Positions 20,021 through 29,969 are shown, numbered from the stretch's first letter. The stretch is 64,000 nucleotides of DNA from CAVQBP01 sp963848195 (GCA_963848195.1 CAWKCY010000009.1:930001-994000); one strand, 5' to 3'. Notes: generated by a model from the letters alone, not told the origin. Program-made: numbers and translations.

Positions 20021-20642
20021 AATAAATTCAGCTCAATTTTTGATTTTTTATCCCTCTTACAATTTTAGAAATATATAAAAACAATAGATGTGACCTCAAC
20101 AACAACAATATGAAAAAAAATAAAATTCAAAAATAATTCTGTCTCCTTTCGAGAGTTATAAAATCCGGCATGTACTATTCTAATAATGAGACTCTTAAAT
20201 TTCCGGTCAAAGATTAACAACTCACTAATCCGTAAAAGTTAACATTGGCTCTTTAGTTAAATGCATCTTCATGGACGGGTATTCTCAAGCCCCGTAGGGA
20301 TAAATTATTGTAGACAAAATAAATAGTAGTGATAGGGGTGAAATAAATATCTTACGTTAATAACTGTCCTAATTATACTTTTTGGATTTTTAGAAAAAAA
20401 AATTAATCTTTTTATAATTAAGGCTTGTATTCTTAATAACAAATATTTAATATTGACATTCAACTTTTAAAAAGTAGGGACAATAAAAAAACTTCTTATA
20501 GGTTAAAATTTTATTTGGGAGTGCATACCTTTTGGTTTAAAATTCGGGGAAGGTAGTGCTGAATATGTGGTTATGGATCCCCGTTAAACATTGCTCAAAA
20601 TACTGATATGTTTTTATTTTAAACAAATGCACTCCCATTTTA
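20021..20642. repeat. 622-bp gap between receiver genes with CCCCGTAGGGA-type hairpin repeat
   Basis: No gene is recognisable. AGCCCCGTAGGGATAAAT lies at about 20289-20306. GGGGTGAAATAAATA at about 20335 is shared with 51101, marking a dispersed palindromic family. The rest is low-complexity A/T-rich sequence, possibly what is left of another duplicated unit. Confidence 0.5.
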
Positions 20643-21011
20643 TTATTTAGCAAGCAATTCATTATTAAGCATCATTTTTATCCTATCTCCGTCAAAAGGC
20701 TTTGATACAATACCAAGCGGATTTAATTCCTTAGCCAATTTTAAATTCTTCTTATTCGAAAAAGCAGAAATAAAAATAAAAGGTACATTCTTTTGCTTTA
20801 ATATTTTCGCAACCTCTATTCCGGATATATTATCAGCTAATTTAATGTCTAGTAATGCAATTGAAGGAAGTTCAATTTCAATAAAATCAATTGCTTTTTG
20901 CCCTTTATCTATTATTATTGAATTGAAAAATCCGCAATCTCTCAATATATATTTTAAGTCAAGGGCAGTTACCGCCGCATCTTCTACAATTAATGCTTTT
21001 TTTGATATCAA
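20643..21011 (-). CDS. Stand-alone response-regulator receiver (paralogue 3)
   Basis: A 122-residue receiver-only protein: E10-D11 (ALIVEDAAVTALDLKYIL), D55 (IALLDIKLADNISGIEVAKIL), Ser in FIFISAFSNKKNLKLAKEL and Lys in IVSKPFDGD. Shared blocks with the other three minus-strand copies show tandem duplication. All four keep the phosphorylation residues, so selection on phosphotransfer appears to continue. The alpha4-beta5-alpha5 surface, which sets partner choice, is the most varied part. Confidence 0.85.
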   Translation of the reverse strand: MISKKALIVEDAAVTALDLKYILRDCGFFNSIIIDKGQKAIDFIEIELPSIALLDIKLADNISGIEVAKILKQKNVPFIFISAFSNKKNLKLAKELNPLGIVSKPFDGDRIKMMLNNELLAK

Positions 21012-21167
21012 TAGTATATAACCTGGACAATATTATTTATGAAAGCATTCTTCTCCAACCCATAGGAGACCTTAAAATTATTACTTTAAGTAAATAATGG
21101 ATGTGATATAGGACATCTTAATGTCCTGATAATGAATTGAAATGACTGAATTCTCCCTGCGAAAAAC

Positions 21168-21201
21168 TAAAAAACCCGCTTTCACCGTAGCAAAAGCGGG
21201 T
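21168..21201 (-). terminator. Rho-independent terminator downstream of receiver paralogue 4
   Basis: Stem ACCCGCTTT (about 21174-21182) pairs with AAAGCGGGT (about 21193-21201). Read on minus it is followed by TTTTTTAG. It lies about 110 bp beyond the stop of the gene at 21310, so this receiver is a separate transcription unit. Confidence 0.75.
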
Positions 21202-21309
21202 AATCAGCAAAAGGAAGGCTTAGCAAACATAATATGAGTCCATTTAAGTATCAATGGATCCATGAGTCTATGATAAGAATTTACCCTTTTTAGGAATAAG
21301 AGGTAAAAT

Positions 21310-21678
21310 TTATAGCTGTAAGTTGTGGAATATATCCCCGATGAGCTGACTTAACTGTTCATTAATCAAAGGTTTTCTGACTATTCCCGAAGGCTTCAGC
21401 TCTTTTGCAAGTTTATAATTGTTGGGATCTGAAAACGCTGAAATAAAAATGAAAGGAATTTGCTTCTCTTTTAATTTTTTCGCTACTTCTATCCCCGATA
21501 TATCATCTGCTAATTTAATATCAAGAAGAGCAAGTGAAGGATGTTCTTGTTCAATAAAGGTAATAGCTTTTTTACCCGAATAAACTATTGAGCTGGAAAA
21601 TCCGTACTTTTTTAATATATACTTTAAATCCAGCGAAGTTATCGCTTTGTCCTCAACAATAAGTGCAGTTTTTTCCAC
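21310..21678 (-). CDS. Stand-alone response-regulator receiver (paralogue 4)
   Basis: A 122-residue receiver-only protein: E9-D10 (ALIVEDKAITSLDLKYIL), D53 (LALLDIKLADDISGIEVAKKL), Ser in FIFISAFSDPNNYKLAKEL and Lys in IVRKPLINEQ. It is closest to paralogue 1 at 18522: both have DISGIEVAKKLKEK and SAFSDPNN. It is followed by its own terminator. No partner is visible next to it. Confidence 0.85.
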   Translation of the reverse strand: MEKTALIVEDKAITSLDLKYILKKYGFSSSIVYSGKKAITFIEQEHPSLALLDIKLADDISGIEVAKKLKEKQIPFIFISAFSDPNNYKLAKELKPSGIVRKPLINEQLSQLIGDIFHNLQL

Positions 21679-21867
21679 TTATGAATAAAAATATATGAAA
21701 TGATTTTAAATAATTATATTCAAAAACTACTTATGAATAAGGAATAATTCTGTGATTTGAACGCTTGACTATCAAAAAAGAATGCTTCGCTTCTGCATTA
21801 TAGAATTAAGGTTTTAATGTGATAAACCAATACATCCGCACTCGGAGGAGTGCTGCTCCTTCAATTT

Positions 21868-22481
21868 TTAAAATACATAAGCAAAATTAAGTTGTAATTC
21901 TTTGACATCTATTGCTGCAGCAAAAGGCTGTTCAGCATCTGTTGCAAAATTTCCATTCGCCAAAGCTTTATGTTTAAAAGGACTTCAAGCTTTATTGGTA
22001 ATTCAAATATATTTTGGCGTGAGATAGAAACAGAATAAAAAATCCCGAATTTATTTTCATTGGTTACAAACTTTTTACCAGTATTTAACCCTGATTTGTC
22101 TCTTGTAAACTTATCAAACGTTATCCCTGCACCGATGTCTAAATAGTTTTGAAATAATTCCAATAACTTCGGGAGATGAAGGCTGAACTCAATTGCTCTA
22201 AACGCTGAATTACTTGAAATTGAATCTTGTACATAATCTTCAGGACGAAGTAAAAACCCCCCGTTTAATAGGCCGTAATAACTTCTTGAATTGTTAGCGG
22301 AGATATATTCAAATTTGATTCCCAGCTTCCCTATAGGTTGAAAAAAATAAATACTAAAGCCGATGGGATTTTCTATTTCTCTATTGTCAGTCCAAATTTT
22401 GGTTGGAGCTATTCCAATTTCTTGTGAATAACCATTAACAAAAAATATAAAAACGATAAAAAAATATTTAATTGTTTTCAT
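21868..22481 (-). CDS. Small outer-membrane beta-barrel protein of unknown function, frameshifted near the C-terminus
   Basis: The gene starts at 22481 with a signal peptide (MKTIKYFFIVFIFFVNGYSQ). A barrel-like pattern of alternating residues follows (GIKFEYISANNSRSYYGLLNGGFLL). The first frame stops at 21909. Adding one base in the A-run at 21976-21979 restores KALANGNFATDAEQPFAAAI and an end ELQLNFAYVF, a classic barrel terminus, giving a stop at 21868. This is the only frameshift in the window that needs an added base rather than a removed one. It lies 44 bp from the T9SS gene at 22526. Ligand and function are unknown. Confidence 0.6.
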
Positions 22482-22525
22482 TTTTTATTCTTCATTTTAT
22501 AATTTATATATGGTTACAACTTTAA

Positions 22526-23567
22526 CTATCTTAACAAAATAAACTTCTTCGTATCAGTGAACCCTCCCGCTTCTATTCTATAAAAATAAATTCCGCTTGA
22601 AAGATTATTTGCATGAAAATTAACCTCATAATTTCCAGCTCTTTTTTCTTCATTAACTAAGGTTGCAATAACTCTTCCAAGTATATCATAAACTTTCAAC
22701 GTTACAAAGCCGTATTGCGGAATTGAGTATTTTATTTTTGTACTTGGATTAAAGGGATTCGGATAATTCTGCGATAAATAAAATGACATATCATTAGTTT
22801 TAACATCTTCAACATCAGCAGGAATATCACTACCCAATAAAAGAAGTTTTTCAGCGGTTTGATTTGAATCCGAAATGAATACAAAAACTAACGTATCCCT
22901 TAAATATTCATAATATCTCTTTTTTACAAATAGGACATACATCAACATCTTTTATAATAAATGTTACTGTATCATCAGGGTTTAGCAAAACATTTAACGA
23001 ATCCCTTCTTTTATATTGACTGGCACTATAATAAACATATTTATTATCCTTTTTAATGATGCAAAAATATGATGAAAAAGATTTATTATATATTGAGTCA
23101 AGATAAATACTCTGATTCGATTCATTGATAATATAACATGAATCTGTTTCACTATAATATGATAAGAAAACACTATCGGGAAACAGGATGATATTTTCTT
23201 CCCATCCTGGATGATGATATTCAAATCTAACCGATTTTATAAACCTGTTTTCTTGATAAAGACTCTTTCTAAAAATATCAATTCGATATTTATTCTCAGA
23301 TAGATTCAAAACAGGAACAACAAAATTATGATAACCGGAACATGTAGTCGCATCCATGGCAGAATCTATTTGAGTTATGGTTATAACTGAATCCATGATT
23401 TCAACAGTATAATCCAGTTCAAATCCGCATTGTTCCCATGCATTAAAATCCCACACATAAACTGTATCATTTGAAGCCTTAACCACAATGGAATCTTGTG
23501 TTAAATTGGGTTGAGCCATTAACAATGACGAAAGGAGAAGAGCTGCTAAAAATATTTTTGTTTTCAT
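22526..23567 (-). CDS. Exported T9SS-sorted protein of unknown function, split by a frameshift
   Basis: Two overlapping frames (start to 22908, and 22948 to 22526) form one protein. The first ends DVDVCPICKKEIL; removing one base from the A6 run (22920-22925) joins it to RYYEYLRDTLVFVFISDSN. The start at 23567 (MKTKIFLAALLLSSLLMAQ) is chosen over 23582 because AAGGGGT lies just upstream. The body has a beta-rich region with Cys residues (CGFELDYTVEIMD, DATTCSGYHNF). The C-terminus is a standard sorting domain (SQNYPNPFNPSTKIKYSI... TKKFILLR). If the shift is real, the exported product would lose its sorting signal. Confidence 0.72.
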
Positions 23568-23919
23568 TTTATACCCCTTCATGCTCTTATCAAATATCCC
23601 TAAATACCATTAATTCTAAACTATATTTTTGCAGGATTACTTGCAACAAGATATTAGCATTTCTTTTAATTTCTCAACAAAATTTCATTCATGAAATCAT
23701 TTTGGATACTACCGTAAAAAGAGAAAATGATTTCAATTTATTTTCTTCAAAAACTTGCATTTGTATAAAAAAATTTTATTTTATAAAGATATTGTTCTAT
23801 AAAACAACTGGAAAGTCCCTCATTTGGCCTCAATGATTCCTTATAATTTTAAGTTAGGTTTCAAGGTTTAGTTTTGATGAACGGGGAGTTCTGATTTTAA
23901 CAAATAATAAAAAAGGATT

Positions 23920-24372
23920 ATGATGCTTGAATATAAAACATTTGGGAAAGATACGGATTTTGCCCCGGATCTTACACGTAATAAATTTATAGATTTTTTA
24001 TTCCAACACCTTGAAAGATTCGGCGATACAAAAGAAGCAATTTCAAAATCAATAGACTATGCCTTCTCTCCTGCTGAAGGGAGAGGCGGATTTCTACTTG
24101 CCGCTTATGATAATAATATGCTGATCGGTGAATTGATTATGAATAAGACTGGAATGGCAGGATATATTCCTGAAAATATTCTCGTTTATGTTGCTGTTGA
24201 TTCTGCCTGCAGAGGAAAAGGATATGGAAAGGTAATTTGCGGTAAGGCAATTGAAATGGCTCAGGGAGATGTTGCCCTTCATGTTGAATATGATAACCCG
24301 GCTAAAAGACTTTATGAAAGACTCGGATTTACAACAAAATATGCCGAAATGAGACTAATAAAAAAGGGGTAA
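23920..24372 (+). CDS. GNAT-family N-acetyltransferase
   Basis: A 150-residue acetyltransferase of the Gcn5 fold. The acetyl-CoA pyrophosphate loop is visible as CRGKGYGKVICGKAI (about 91-106) after strand VYVAVD, and DNPAKRLYERLGF is the usual motif B. It is the first gene of a compact operon: the next start is 4 bp after its stop, and AAAAAGGATT lies just upstream of its ATG. With two racemases and an amidohydrolase downstream it may acetylate an amino acid or a D-amino acid; this is inferred from the neighbours. Confidence 0.85.
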   Translation: MMLEYKTFGKDTDFAPDLTRNKFIDFLFQHLERFGDTKEAISKSIDYAFSPAEGRGGFLLAAYDNNMLIGELIMNKTGMAGYIPENILVYVAVDSACRGKGYGKVICGKAIEMAQGDVALHVEYDNPAKRLYERLGFTTKYAEMRLIKKG

Positions 24373-24376
24373 AATA

Positions 24377-25456
24377 ATGGCAACTTTATCTATCAATACG
24401 GATAAAATTTTAGCGAATATAAGAAAGCTGAATAAGTATCTCCGGGCAAACAATATTGAATGGACTCTTGTTACTAAAATGCTCTGCGGAAATAAACCTG
24501 CTCTTGAAAAAATTCTTTATCATCCTGAATTAAAAAATATCCATTCTCTTGGTGATTCCCGGTTAACAAATTTGAAAGCAATTAAAGAAATCAAACCGGA
24601 TCTGGTTACCATGTATATTAAACCGCCTGCTCCCAAACTTGTAAGTGGAATAATTCAATACTGCGATATATCATTAAATTCTTCTTACAGCACTATCGAA
24701 AAACTTGACAAAGAAGCTGCAAAGCAGGAGAAAAGACATAGAATAATTGTAATGATCGAAATGGGTGAACTCCGCGAAGGAATTGTTCGTGACGAAATTT
24801 TATATTTCTATGAAAAGATATTTAATCTGCAGAATATTGATATAATCGGCATCGGGACAAATCTCGGCTGTATGTACGGAGTGGAACCAACTTTTGATAA
24901 GCTGATACAGTTAAGTCTTTATAAGAATCTTATTGATGCAAAATTCGGAACAAACTTAGAACTTATTTCAGGCGGGACATCAATAACTCTTCCTTTAATT
25001 GAAAAAAAGAAATTGCCTGCAGCTGTAAATCATTTTAGAATCGGTGAAGCTGCACTCCTTGGAGTTTCACCGTTAAATGGAAAAAAGTTTAGAGATCTGT
25101 CGGCAAATACAATTGAATTCTCTGCCGAGATTCTTGAAATTTCTAAAAAAGAAGCTGTCCCTGATGGAGTGATAGGAAATGGTAATATTGGACATACGGC
25201 TGTTTTAGATGAAAATGGAAATAGAGAATCATACCGCTGCATTGTTGATTTTGGACAAATTGACGTTGATGTGAATAATATCTTTCCTAAGGACAATTCT
25301 ATCAGCTTTGTGGGTACTACATCCGATATGACCGTTTATGACCTGGGTAAAAATGAAAATGAATATAGAATGGGCGGACAGTTACATTTCCGGCCAAATT
25401 ATACATCAATTGCAAGATTAATGAATTCACGATATATGTCAAAAAAAATCGTCTGA
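24377..25456 (+). CDS. Alanine/ornithine racemase-family PLP enzyme (fold type III)
   Basis: A 359-residue protein of the alanine racemase N-terminal barrel family, closest in type to ornithine/serine racemases (Orr/YhfX group). The PLP lysine is in WTLVTKMLCGN (about residue 33). Barrel phrases include IIVMIEMGELREG, IGIGTNLGC and ISGGTSITLPL. The C-terminal domain has FVGTTSDMTVYDLG. It is followed 18 bp later by a symporter and then by an amidohydrolase and a second, ordinary alanine racemase. The presence of both racemase types suggests interconversion of a non-alanine amino acid, ornithine being the best guess. Confidence 0.83.
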   Translation: MATLSINTDKILANIRKLNKYLRANNIEWTLVTKMLCGNKPALEKILYHPELKNIHSLGDSRLTNLKAIKEIKPDLVTMYIKPPAPKLVSGIIQYCDISLNSSYSTIEKLDKEAAKQEKRHRIIVMIEMGELREGIVRDEILYFYEKIFNLQNIDIIGIGTNLGCMYGVEPTFDKLIQLSLYKNLIDAKFGTNLELISGGTSITLPLIEKKKLPAAVNHFRIGEAALLGVSPLNGKKFRDLSANTIEFSAEILEISKKEAVPDGVIGNGNIGHTAVLDENGNRESYRCIVDFGQIDVDVNNIFPKDNSISFVGTTSDMTVYDLGKNENEYRMGGQLHFRPNYTSIARLMNSRYMSKKIV

Positions 25457-25473
25457 ATTAATAAGGAAGCATA

Positions 25474-26931
25474 ATGCATTTTTTAGACATTCTTATTTTC
25501 TTTTTATATATGGCATCGATGCTTGGCATCGGATTTTTCTTTATGAAAAAGAATGAAAATGCCGATGATTACTATGTTGGCGGAAGAGAAATGGGAAGTC
25601 TTCATGTCGGACTTTCGGTAGTTGCAACTGATGTTGGAGGAGGCTTTTCAATAGGACTTGGCGGGCTCGGATTTATGATTGGACTCTCCGGTTCATGGAT
25701 GCTTTTTACAGGCTTAATAGGAGCCTGGCTTAGCGCTGTTATTCTGATTCCTAAAGTACATAAGCTTGATAATTTTAAAAAACTTCTTACTTTTCCGCAA
25801 ATATTCGAATCCCTTTATAATAAAAAAGTTGCTTTTATAGCAGCAGTTATTTCTGCAATTGGTTACCTGGGTTTTACAAGCTCCCAGATTCTTGCGGGTG
25901 CAAAATTAGCCGCTGCTTCATTTGTAAATCTAAATCTTGATACTGCTCTCTGGATTATGGGTCTTATTGTTATCGGCTATACGGCACTAGGAGGAATTAA
26001 AGCTGTTATTTATACGGATACTGTTCAATGGATAATTCTGATGGGCGGGCTTATTTTTGTCGGACTTCCTTTTACATATTTTTCTCTCGGAGGATATGAA
26101 AAGATTGCAGAAGCTGTTCCTCCCGAATTCTTTACGTTCACAAATGTTTCGTGGCAGACACTCGTAAACTGGGGTGTAACAATTATACCAATCTGGTTTG
26201 TAGGAATGACTTTATATCAGAGAATTTATGCATGCCGCGATGAAAAGAGCGCTAAGCGCGCATGGTTTGTTGCTGGAATTTTTGAATGGCCTTTAATGGC
26301 TTTTATGGGTGTATTGCTTGGTATATTCGGACGCGTTGCTGCCGATAACGGGACCTTTGCATACCTCGGATTTAGTAATATTTCTTCAATGGATCCGGAA
26401 ATGGGGCTGCCTATGTTGTTAAGAACCATTCTTCCTGTGGGACTTATGGGCATAATGATGTCTGCTTATTTCTCGGCAATTATGTCAACTGCAGATAGCT
26501 GTCTTATGGCAGCTTCAGGGAATGTTATTTCCGACCTGTATGATAAACTATTTCCTATTGGCTCTAATCATAAAAAGTTTCTAAGGATCTCGCAAATCGC
26601 TACTCTCCTTCTGGGACTCTTCTCACTAATAATTGCAACAACTATGCAGAATGTACTTCAGCTTATGCTTTACTCATATGCATTTATGGTTTCGGGTTTA
26701 TTTGTTCCCCTTATTGCTGCTTTATTCTTTAACAACCGGAATTCCAAAGCCGCCATAACTTCAATGCTGCTCGGAGGGTTTACAACAATTGCATTAATTA
26801 TTATAAATATCCCCCTTCCTTTAGGTCTTGATCCGAATATCTTCGGTATAACAACTTCTGCACTTACATTTATTATAATTTCATATTTTTCATCTGCAGA
26901 AGAATATGAACTGCTTGAAGAAGGTGAATAG
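25474..26931 (+). CDS. Sodium:solute symporter (SSS family)
   Basis: A 485-residue inner-membrane transporter with about 13 hydrophobic helices. The N-terminus (FLYMASMLGIGFFFMKKNENADDYYVGG) and the motif VATDVGGGFSIGLGGLGF are typical of SSS carriers. GYTALGGIKAVIYTDTVQWIILMGG and SAYFSAIMSTADSCLMAASGN, with Ser residues of the Na2 site, match the core. Proline, pantothenate, glucose and other substrates are known for the family. Its position between a racemase and an amidohydrolase points to an amino acid or N-acyl amino acid. Its last base is shared with the next start. Confidence 0.87.
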   Translation: MHFLDILIFFLYMASMLGIGFFFMKKNENADDYYVGGREMGSLHVGLSVVATDVGGGFSIGLGGLGFMIGLSGSWMLFTGLIGAWLSAVILIPKVHKLDNFKKLLTFPQIFESLYNKKVAFIAAVISAIGYLGFTSSQILAGAKLAAASFVNLNLDTALWIMGLIVIGYTALGGIKAVIYTDTVQWIILMGGLIFVGLPFTYFSLGGYEKIAEAVPPEFFTFTNVSWQTLVNWGVTIIPIWFVGMTLYQRIYACRDEKSAKRAWFVAGIFEWPLMAFMGVLLGIFGRVAADNGTFAYLGFSNISSMDPEMGLPMLLRTILPVGLMGIMMSAYFSAIMSTADSCLMAASGNVISDLYDKLFPIGSNHKKFLRISQIATLLLGLFSLIIATTMQNVLQLMLYSYAFMVSGLFVPLIAALFFNNRNSKAAITSMLLGGFTTIALIIINIPLPLGLDPNIFGITTSALTFIIISYFSSAEEYELLEEGE

Positions 26932-28067
26932 TGATAAAATTAAATCTTGAAGAGCTGATAGAATTTAGGAAAGATCTTCACAGAAATCCTGAACTATCAG
27001 GAAAAGAGAAAAACACATCGAAAAAAATAGTAGATTTTATAAAAAGGTTCAATCCGGATGAGATTATCACCAATATTGCAGGAAAAGGTACCGCATTTAT
27101 ATTTAAGGGAAATAAAGAAGGGAAAACTATCCTTTTCAGAAGTGAACTTGACGCACTCCCAATCTCCGAACAGAATAGCTTTGAATATAAATCCGGGATT
27201 GAAAATGTTTCTCACAAATGCGGGCATGATGGGCATATGACAATTCTGTCAGGCCTGGCTTCTATTCTAAAGGATGAAAAGCCCGGTAAAGGAAATGTAA
27301 TAATACTTTTTCAGCCTGCTGAAGAAACCGGCGAAGGAGCTAAGGCTGTTTTAGAAGATAAAATATTAACTTCCTTAAGTCCCGATTATGTCTTTGCCCT
27401 TCACAATCTTCCGGGTTTTCCTGTAAGTTCTGTAATAATTAAGTCCGGAATATTTGCCTCAGCCTCAAAAGGAATGATTATAAGGCTAAGCGGAAAAACT
27501 TCCCATGCATCGGAACCTGAAAAAGGAATTTCTCCGGTTTCTGCTGCTGCTTCAATTATGAAGAAGCTACCGCTAATTCCTAATATAGTTAAAATCCGGG
27601 ATTTCGGTTTAATAACTGTTATTCATGTAAAGATTGGAGACGTTGCCTTTGGTACAAATCCCGGATATGGTGAAATAATGGCTACCTTAAGGTCTTATCG
27701 TAGTGATGATATGGATTTAATTACCAATGAATGCATAAGTATTGTCAAAGAAGAATCGGAAAAGTACGGCCTCAATTACAGCATCGATTGGACTGAAGAA
27801 TTCCCTTCTTCATTAAATAATGAAGAATGTACAAAAGTAATAAAAAGATGTTCGGAAAAGTTACACCTTAACGTAATCGAAATCGAAAATCCTTTCAGAT
27901 GGTCGGAAGATTTCGGACATTTTCTAAATAAATATAAAGGAGCGCTTTTTGGAATAGGAGCAGGTAAAGACCATCCTGATCTTCACAATCCCGATTATGA
28001 TTTCCCCGATAATATAATTGAATCTTCCGTTGAACTGTTCTATTCTGTAATGAAAGAATTGATTTGA
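26931..28067 (+). CDS. M20-family amidohydrolase (N-acyl amino acid / hippurate hydrolase type)
   Basis: A 378-residue metallo-amidohydrolase. It has metal and catalytic motifs SELDALPISE, SHKCGHDGHMTIL, FQPAEETGEGAKAV, FALHNLPGFPVSS and GKTSHASEPEKG, and a final HPDLHNPDYDFPD. It starts with GTG, one base overlapping the symporter stop, so translational coupling is likely. The M20D group hydrolyses N-acetyl or N-benzoyl amino acids and some indole-3-acetyl conjugates. Here it could undo or oppose the GNAT enzyme of the same operon. Cytoplasmic, with no signal peptide. Confidence 0.88.
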   Translation: MIKLNLEELIEFRKDLHRNPELSGKEKNTSKKIVDFIKRFNPDEIITNIAGKGTAFIFKGNKEGKTILFRSELDALPISEQNSFEYKSGIENVSHKCGHDGHMTILSGLASILKDEKPGKGNVIILFQPAEETGEGAKAVLEDKILTSLSPDYVFALHNLPGFPVSSVIIKSGIFASASKGMIIRLSGKTSHASEPEKGISPVSAAASIMKKLPLIPNIVKIRDFGLITVIHVKIGDVAFGTNPGYGEIMATLRSYRSDDMDLITNECISIVKEESEKYGLNYSIDWTEEFPSSLNNEECTKVIKRCSEKLHLNVIEIENPFRWSEDFGHFLNKYKGALFGIGAGKDHPDLHNPDYDFPDNIIESSVELFYSVMKELI

Positions 28068-29219
28068 ATGTTTAACACTTCGGTTATTGAACTTAGTAAA
28101 ATTTCTTTGAGAAATAATATAGATTTTCTTAAGAAAGAAATGGGAAAAAATGTAAGGATTTCTTCGGTCGTTAAAGGGAATGCTTATGGACACGGGATAA
28201 AAGAATTTGTGCCTTTAGCTGAAGAATGCGGTTTGAATCATTTTTCGGTTTACAGTGTTGATGAAGCTCTTGAAGTTAAAAAATGCTCAACCGAAAAGAC
28301 AAAAATAATGATAATGGGAATGGTTGAAAATGAGGAGCTTGAGTGGGCAATAAATTCCGGTATCGAGTTTTATGTATTTGACTTTATCCGCTTAAATAAA
28401 GCAATTGAATATGCAGCAAAATTAAAACGAAACGCTAAGATCCATATAGAAATTGAAACCGGTATGAACCGTACTGGTTTTTCAGGAGAATATCTTAGGG
28501 AGGTATTCAGAATATTAAAAACAAACCGGGATGTTTTAAGTATTGAAGGTTTATGCACGCACTTTGCAGGTGCCGAGAGTATTGCTAATTATGTTAGGAT
28601 TCAGAAACAACTAAGAACATTCAACAGGATTTCCAGGTGGTTTGTAAAGAACGGAATTATTCCAAAGCTGAGGCATACGGCTTGTTCAGCTGCTGCTATG
28701 AGCTATCCAAAATCCCGTATGGATATGGTAAGAATAGGAATAATGCAGTATGGTTTCTGGTCAAGCAGGGAAACCTTTATGGGTTATATAAGCAATATGG
28801 AGGATAAAACCGATCCGTTAAAAAGAGTCATCTCATGGAAAAGCAGAATAATGAGCACCAAAACCGTAAAAGCCGGTGAATTTATCGGTTATGGAACTTC
28901 TTACCTTGCACAAAGAGATATGAAGGCTGCTACAATTCCTATTGGATATGCTCACGGCTTCAGCAGGGAATTAAGCAACCGGGGGCGTGTACTTATAAAC
29001 GGGAACAGAGTAAGCGTAATAGGCATAGTCAATATGAACCTGATGACTGTTGATATTTCTAATATACCTGAAGCAAAAAAAGGAGACGAGGTAGTACTCA
29101 TCGGAAAACAAGGCGACCTTTCTATTTCAGTCGCTTCCTTCAGTGAATTGAGCAGCCAGCCTGACTATGAATTATTAACAAGGCTAAATCATACTATACC
29201 CCGCATAGTTGTAGAATAA
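28068..29219 (+). CDS. alr: Alanine racemase
   Basis: A 383-residue PLP-dependent alanine racemase. The PLP Lys is in SSVVKGNAYGHG (about residue 38), barrel motifs are MIMGMVENEEL, ETGMNRTGF and GLCTHFAGA, and MDMVRIGIMQYG is present. The C-terminal domain has IPIGYAHGFSRELSNRGRVLING with the catalytic Tyr and GIVNMNLMTVDIS. It begins directly at the base after the preceding stop. D-alanine for peptidoglycan is the standard role; as the last gene of a racemase, symporter, amidohydrolase operon it may instead be a broad-specificity racemase serving catabolism. Whether it is the only alr in the genome cannot be told here. Confidence 0.88.
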   Translation: MFNTSVIELSKISLRNNIDFLKKEMGKNVRISSVVKGNAYGHGIKEFVPLAEECGLNHFSVYSVDEALEVKKCSTEKTKIMIMGMVENEELEWAINSGIEFYVFDFIRLNKAIEYAAKLKRNAKIHIEIETGMNRTGFSGEYLREVFRILKTNRDVLSIEGLCTHFAGAESIANYVRIQKQLRTFNRISRWFVKNGIIPKLRHTACSAAAMSYPKSRMDMVRIGIMQYGFWSSRETFMGYISNMEDKTDPLKRVISWKSRIMSTKTVKAGEFIGYGTSYLAQRDMKAATIPIGYAHGFSRELSNRGRVLINGNRVSVIGIVNMNLMTVDISNIPEAKKGDEVVLIGKQGDLSISVASFSELSSQPDYELLTRLNHTIPRIVVE

Positions 29220-29323
29220 ATTATCTATTTTTTCCCTGCAGTTGGATTGCCGCGTTCTTTAGCTCGCGGATTAGATTGTTATCTTGTGCTCCTAATGGTA
29301 AACCTCCGGCTTTTCATATAATA

Positions 29324-29941
29324 TTAAATATTCCACGTAGAGAAAAATTCGAAAAACGATGCTGCAAAAAATATCAATATGCTCAGCATATATATATTTC
29401 TGATATCTGCTAAATTTTCTTTGCTAATTTTATATTTCCATAGCTTCCAGCTTATTAATTTATTTTGTTTATATAATTCTATTCCTGTTTTTATTCCTGA
29501 TCCTATCGATAATGAATATGCTGTAAATTGAAGTAATAATACAATGAAATAATATAGCGCCGATTTAAGTTGCTTTAACCTGCTTTTATGTAAACCATTA
29601 ACTGATACAATCCCGCCAACCCAGCCCTGGTATGATACAGTAAAATATGGAACTACTATACCCAGACCTAAAATTGTTTGTGTTATACCAAAAAATAAAT
29701 TCCCTGTAAAATCATATAATGCAGCCGTTAATTTATTTCCTTCTTGATAGTTTACAGAAGCTTTATCTTCACGAATAGCAGTACCGACAATTTTATCCCT
29801 TTGTGCAAGAGCAAAATTACTATCTGTTTGTACCATTATAATCCCAATTAAGCATGAAAAAGAATAAACGATAAAAACACTGATTATATAAATCTTGCAC
29901 CTATGTATAGACCCCAAAATCATCAATAATAATTTTTTCAT
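29324..29941 (-). CDS. SpoIIM/DUF95-like integral membrane protein
   Basis: A 205-residue protein with about five hydrophobic segments (near 15-38, 80-105, 125-150, 185-205). The central GLGIVVPYFTVSYQGWVGGIVSVNGLHKSRL resembles the core of stage II sporulation protein M-like (DUF95) membrane proteins. These occur in many non-sporulating bacteria next to RDD or MoxR genes; neither is present. It lies 28 bp after a small lipoprotein gene, so the two may be co-transcribed. Function is unknown. Confidence 0.55.
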   Translation of the reverse strand: MKKLLLMILGSIHRCKIYIISVFIVYSFSCLIGIIMVQTDSNFALAQRDKIVGTAIREDKASVNYQEGNKLTAALYDFTGNLFFGITQTILGLGIVVPYFTVSYQGWVGGIVSVNGLHKSRLKQLKSALYYFIVLLLQFTAYSLSIGSGIKTGIELYKQNKLISWKLWKYKISKENLADIRNIYMLSILIFFAASFFEFFSTWNI

Positions 29942-29969
29942 ATCACAATATAATATTACAAATTAACAT

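Noticed and set aside
21679..21867. Small RNA suggested by the CACTCGGAGGAGTGC hairpin
   Set aside because: The hairpin is short, without promoter or U-run, and similar CTCGGAG strings occur at about 19624, so it is better seen as a dispersed repeat.
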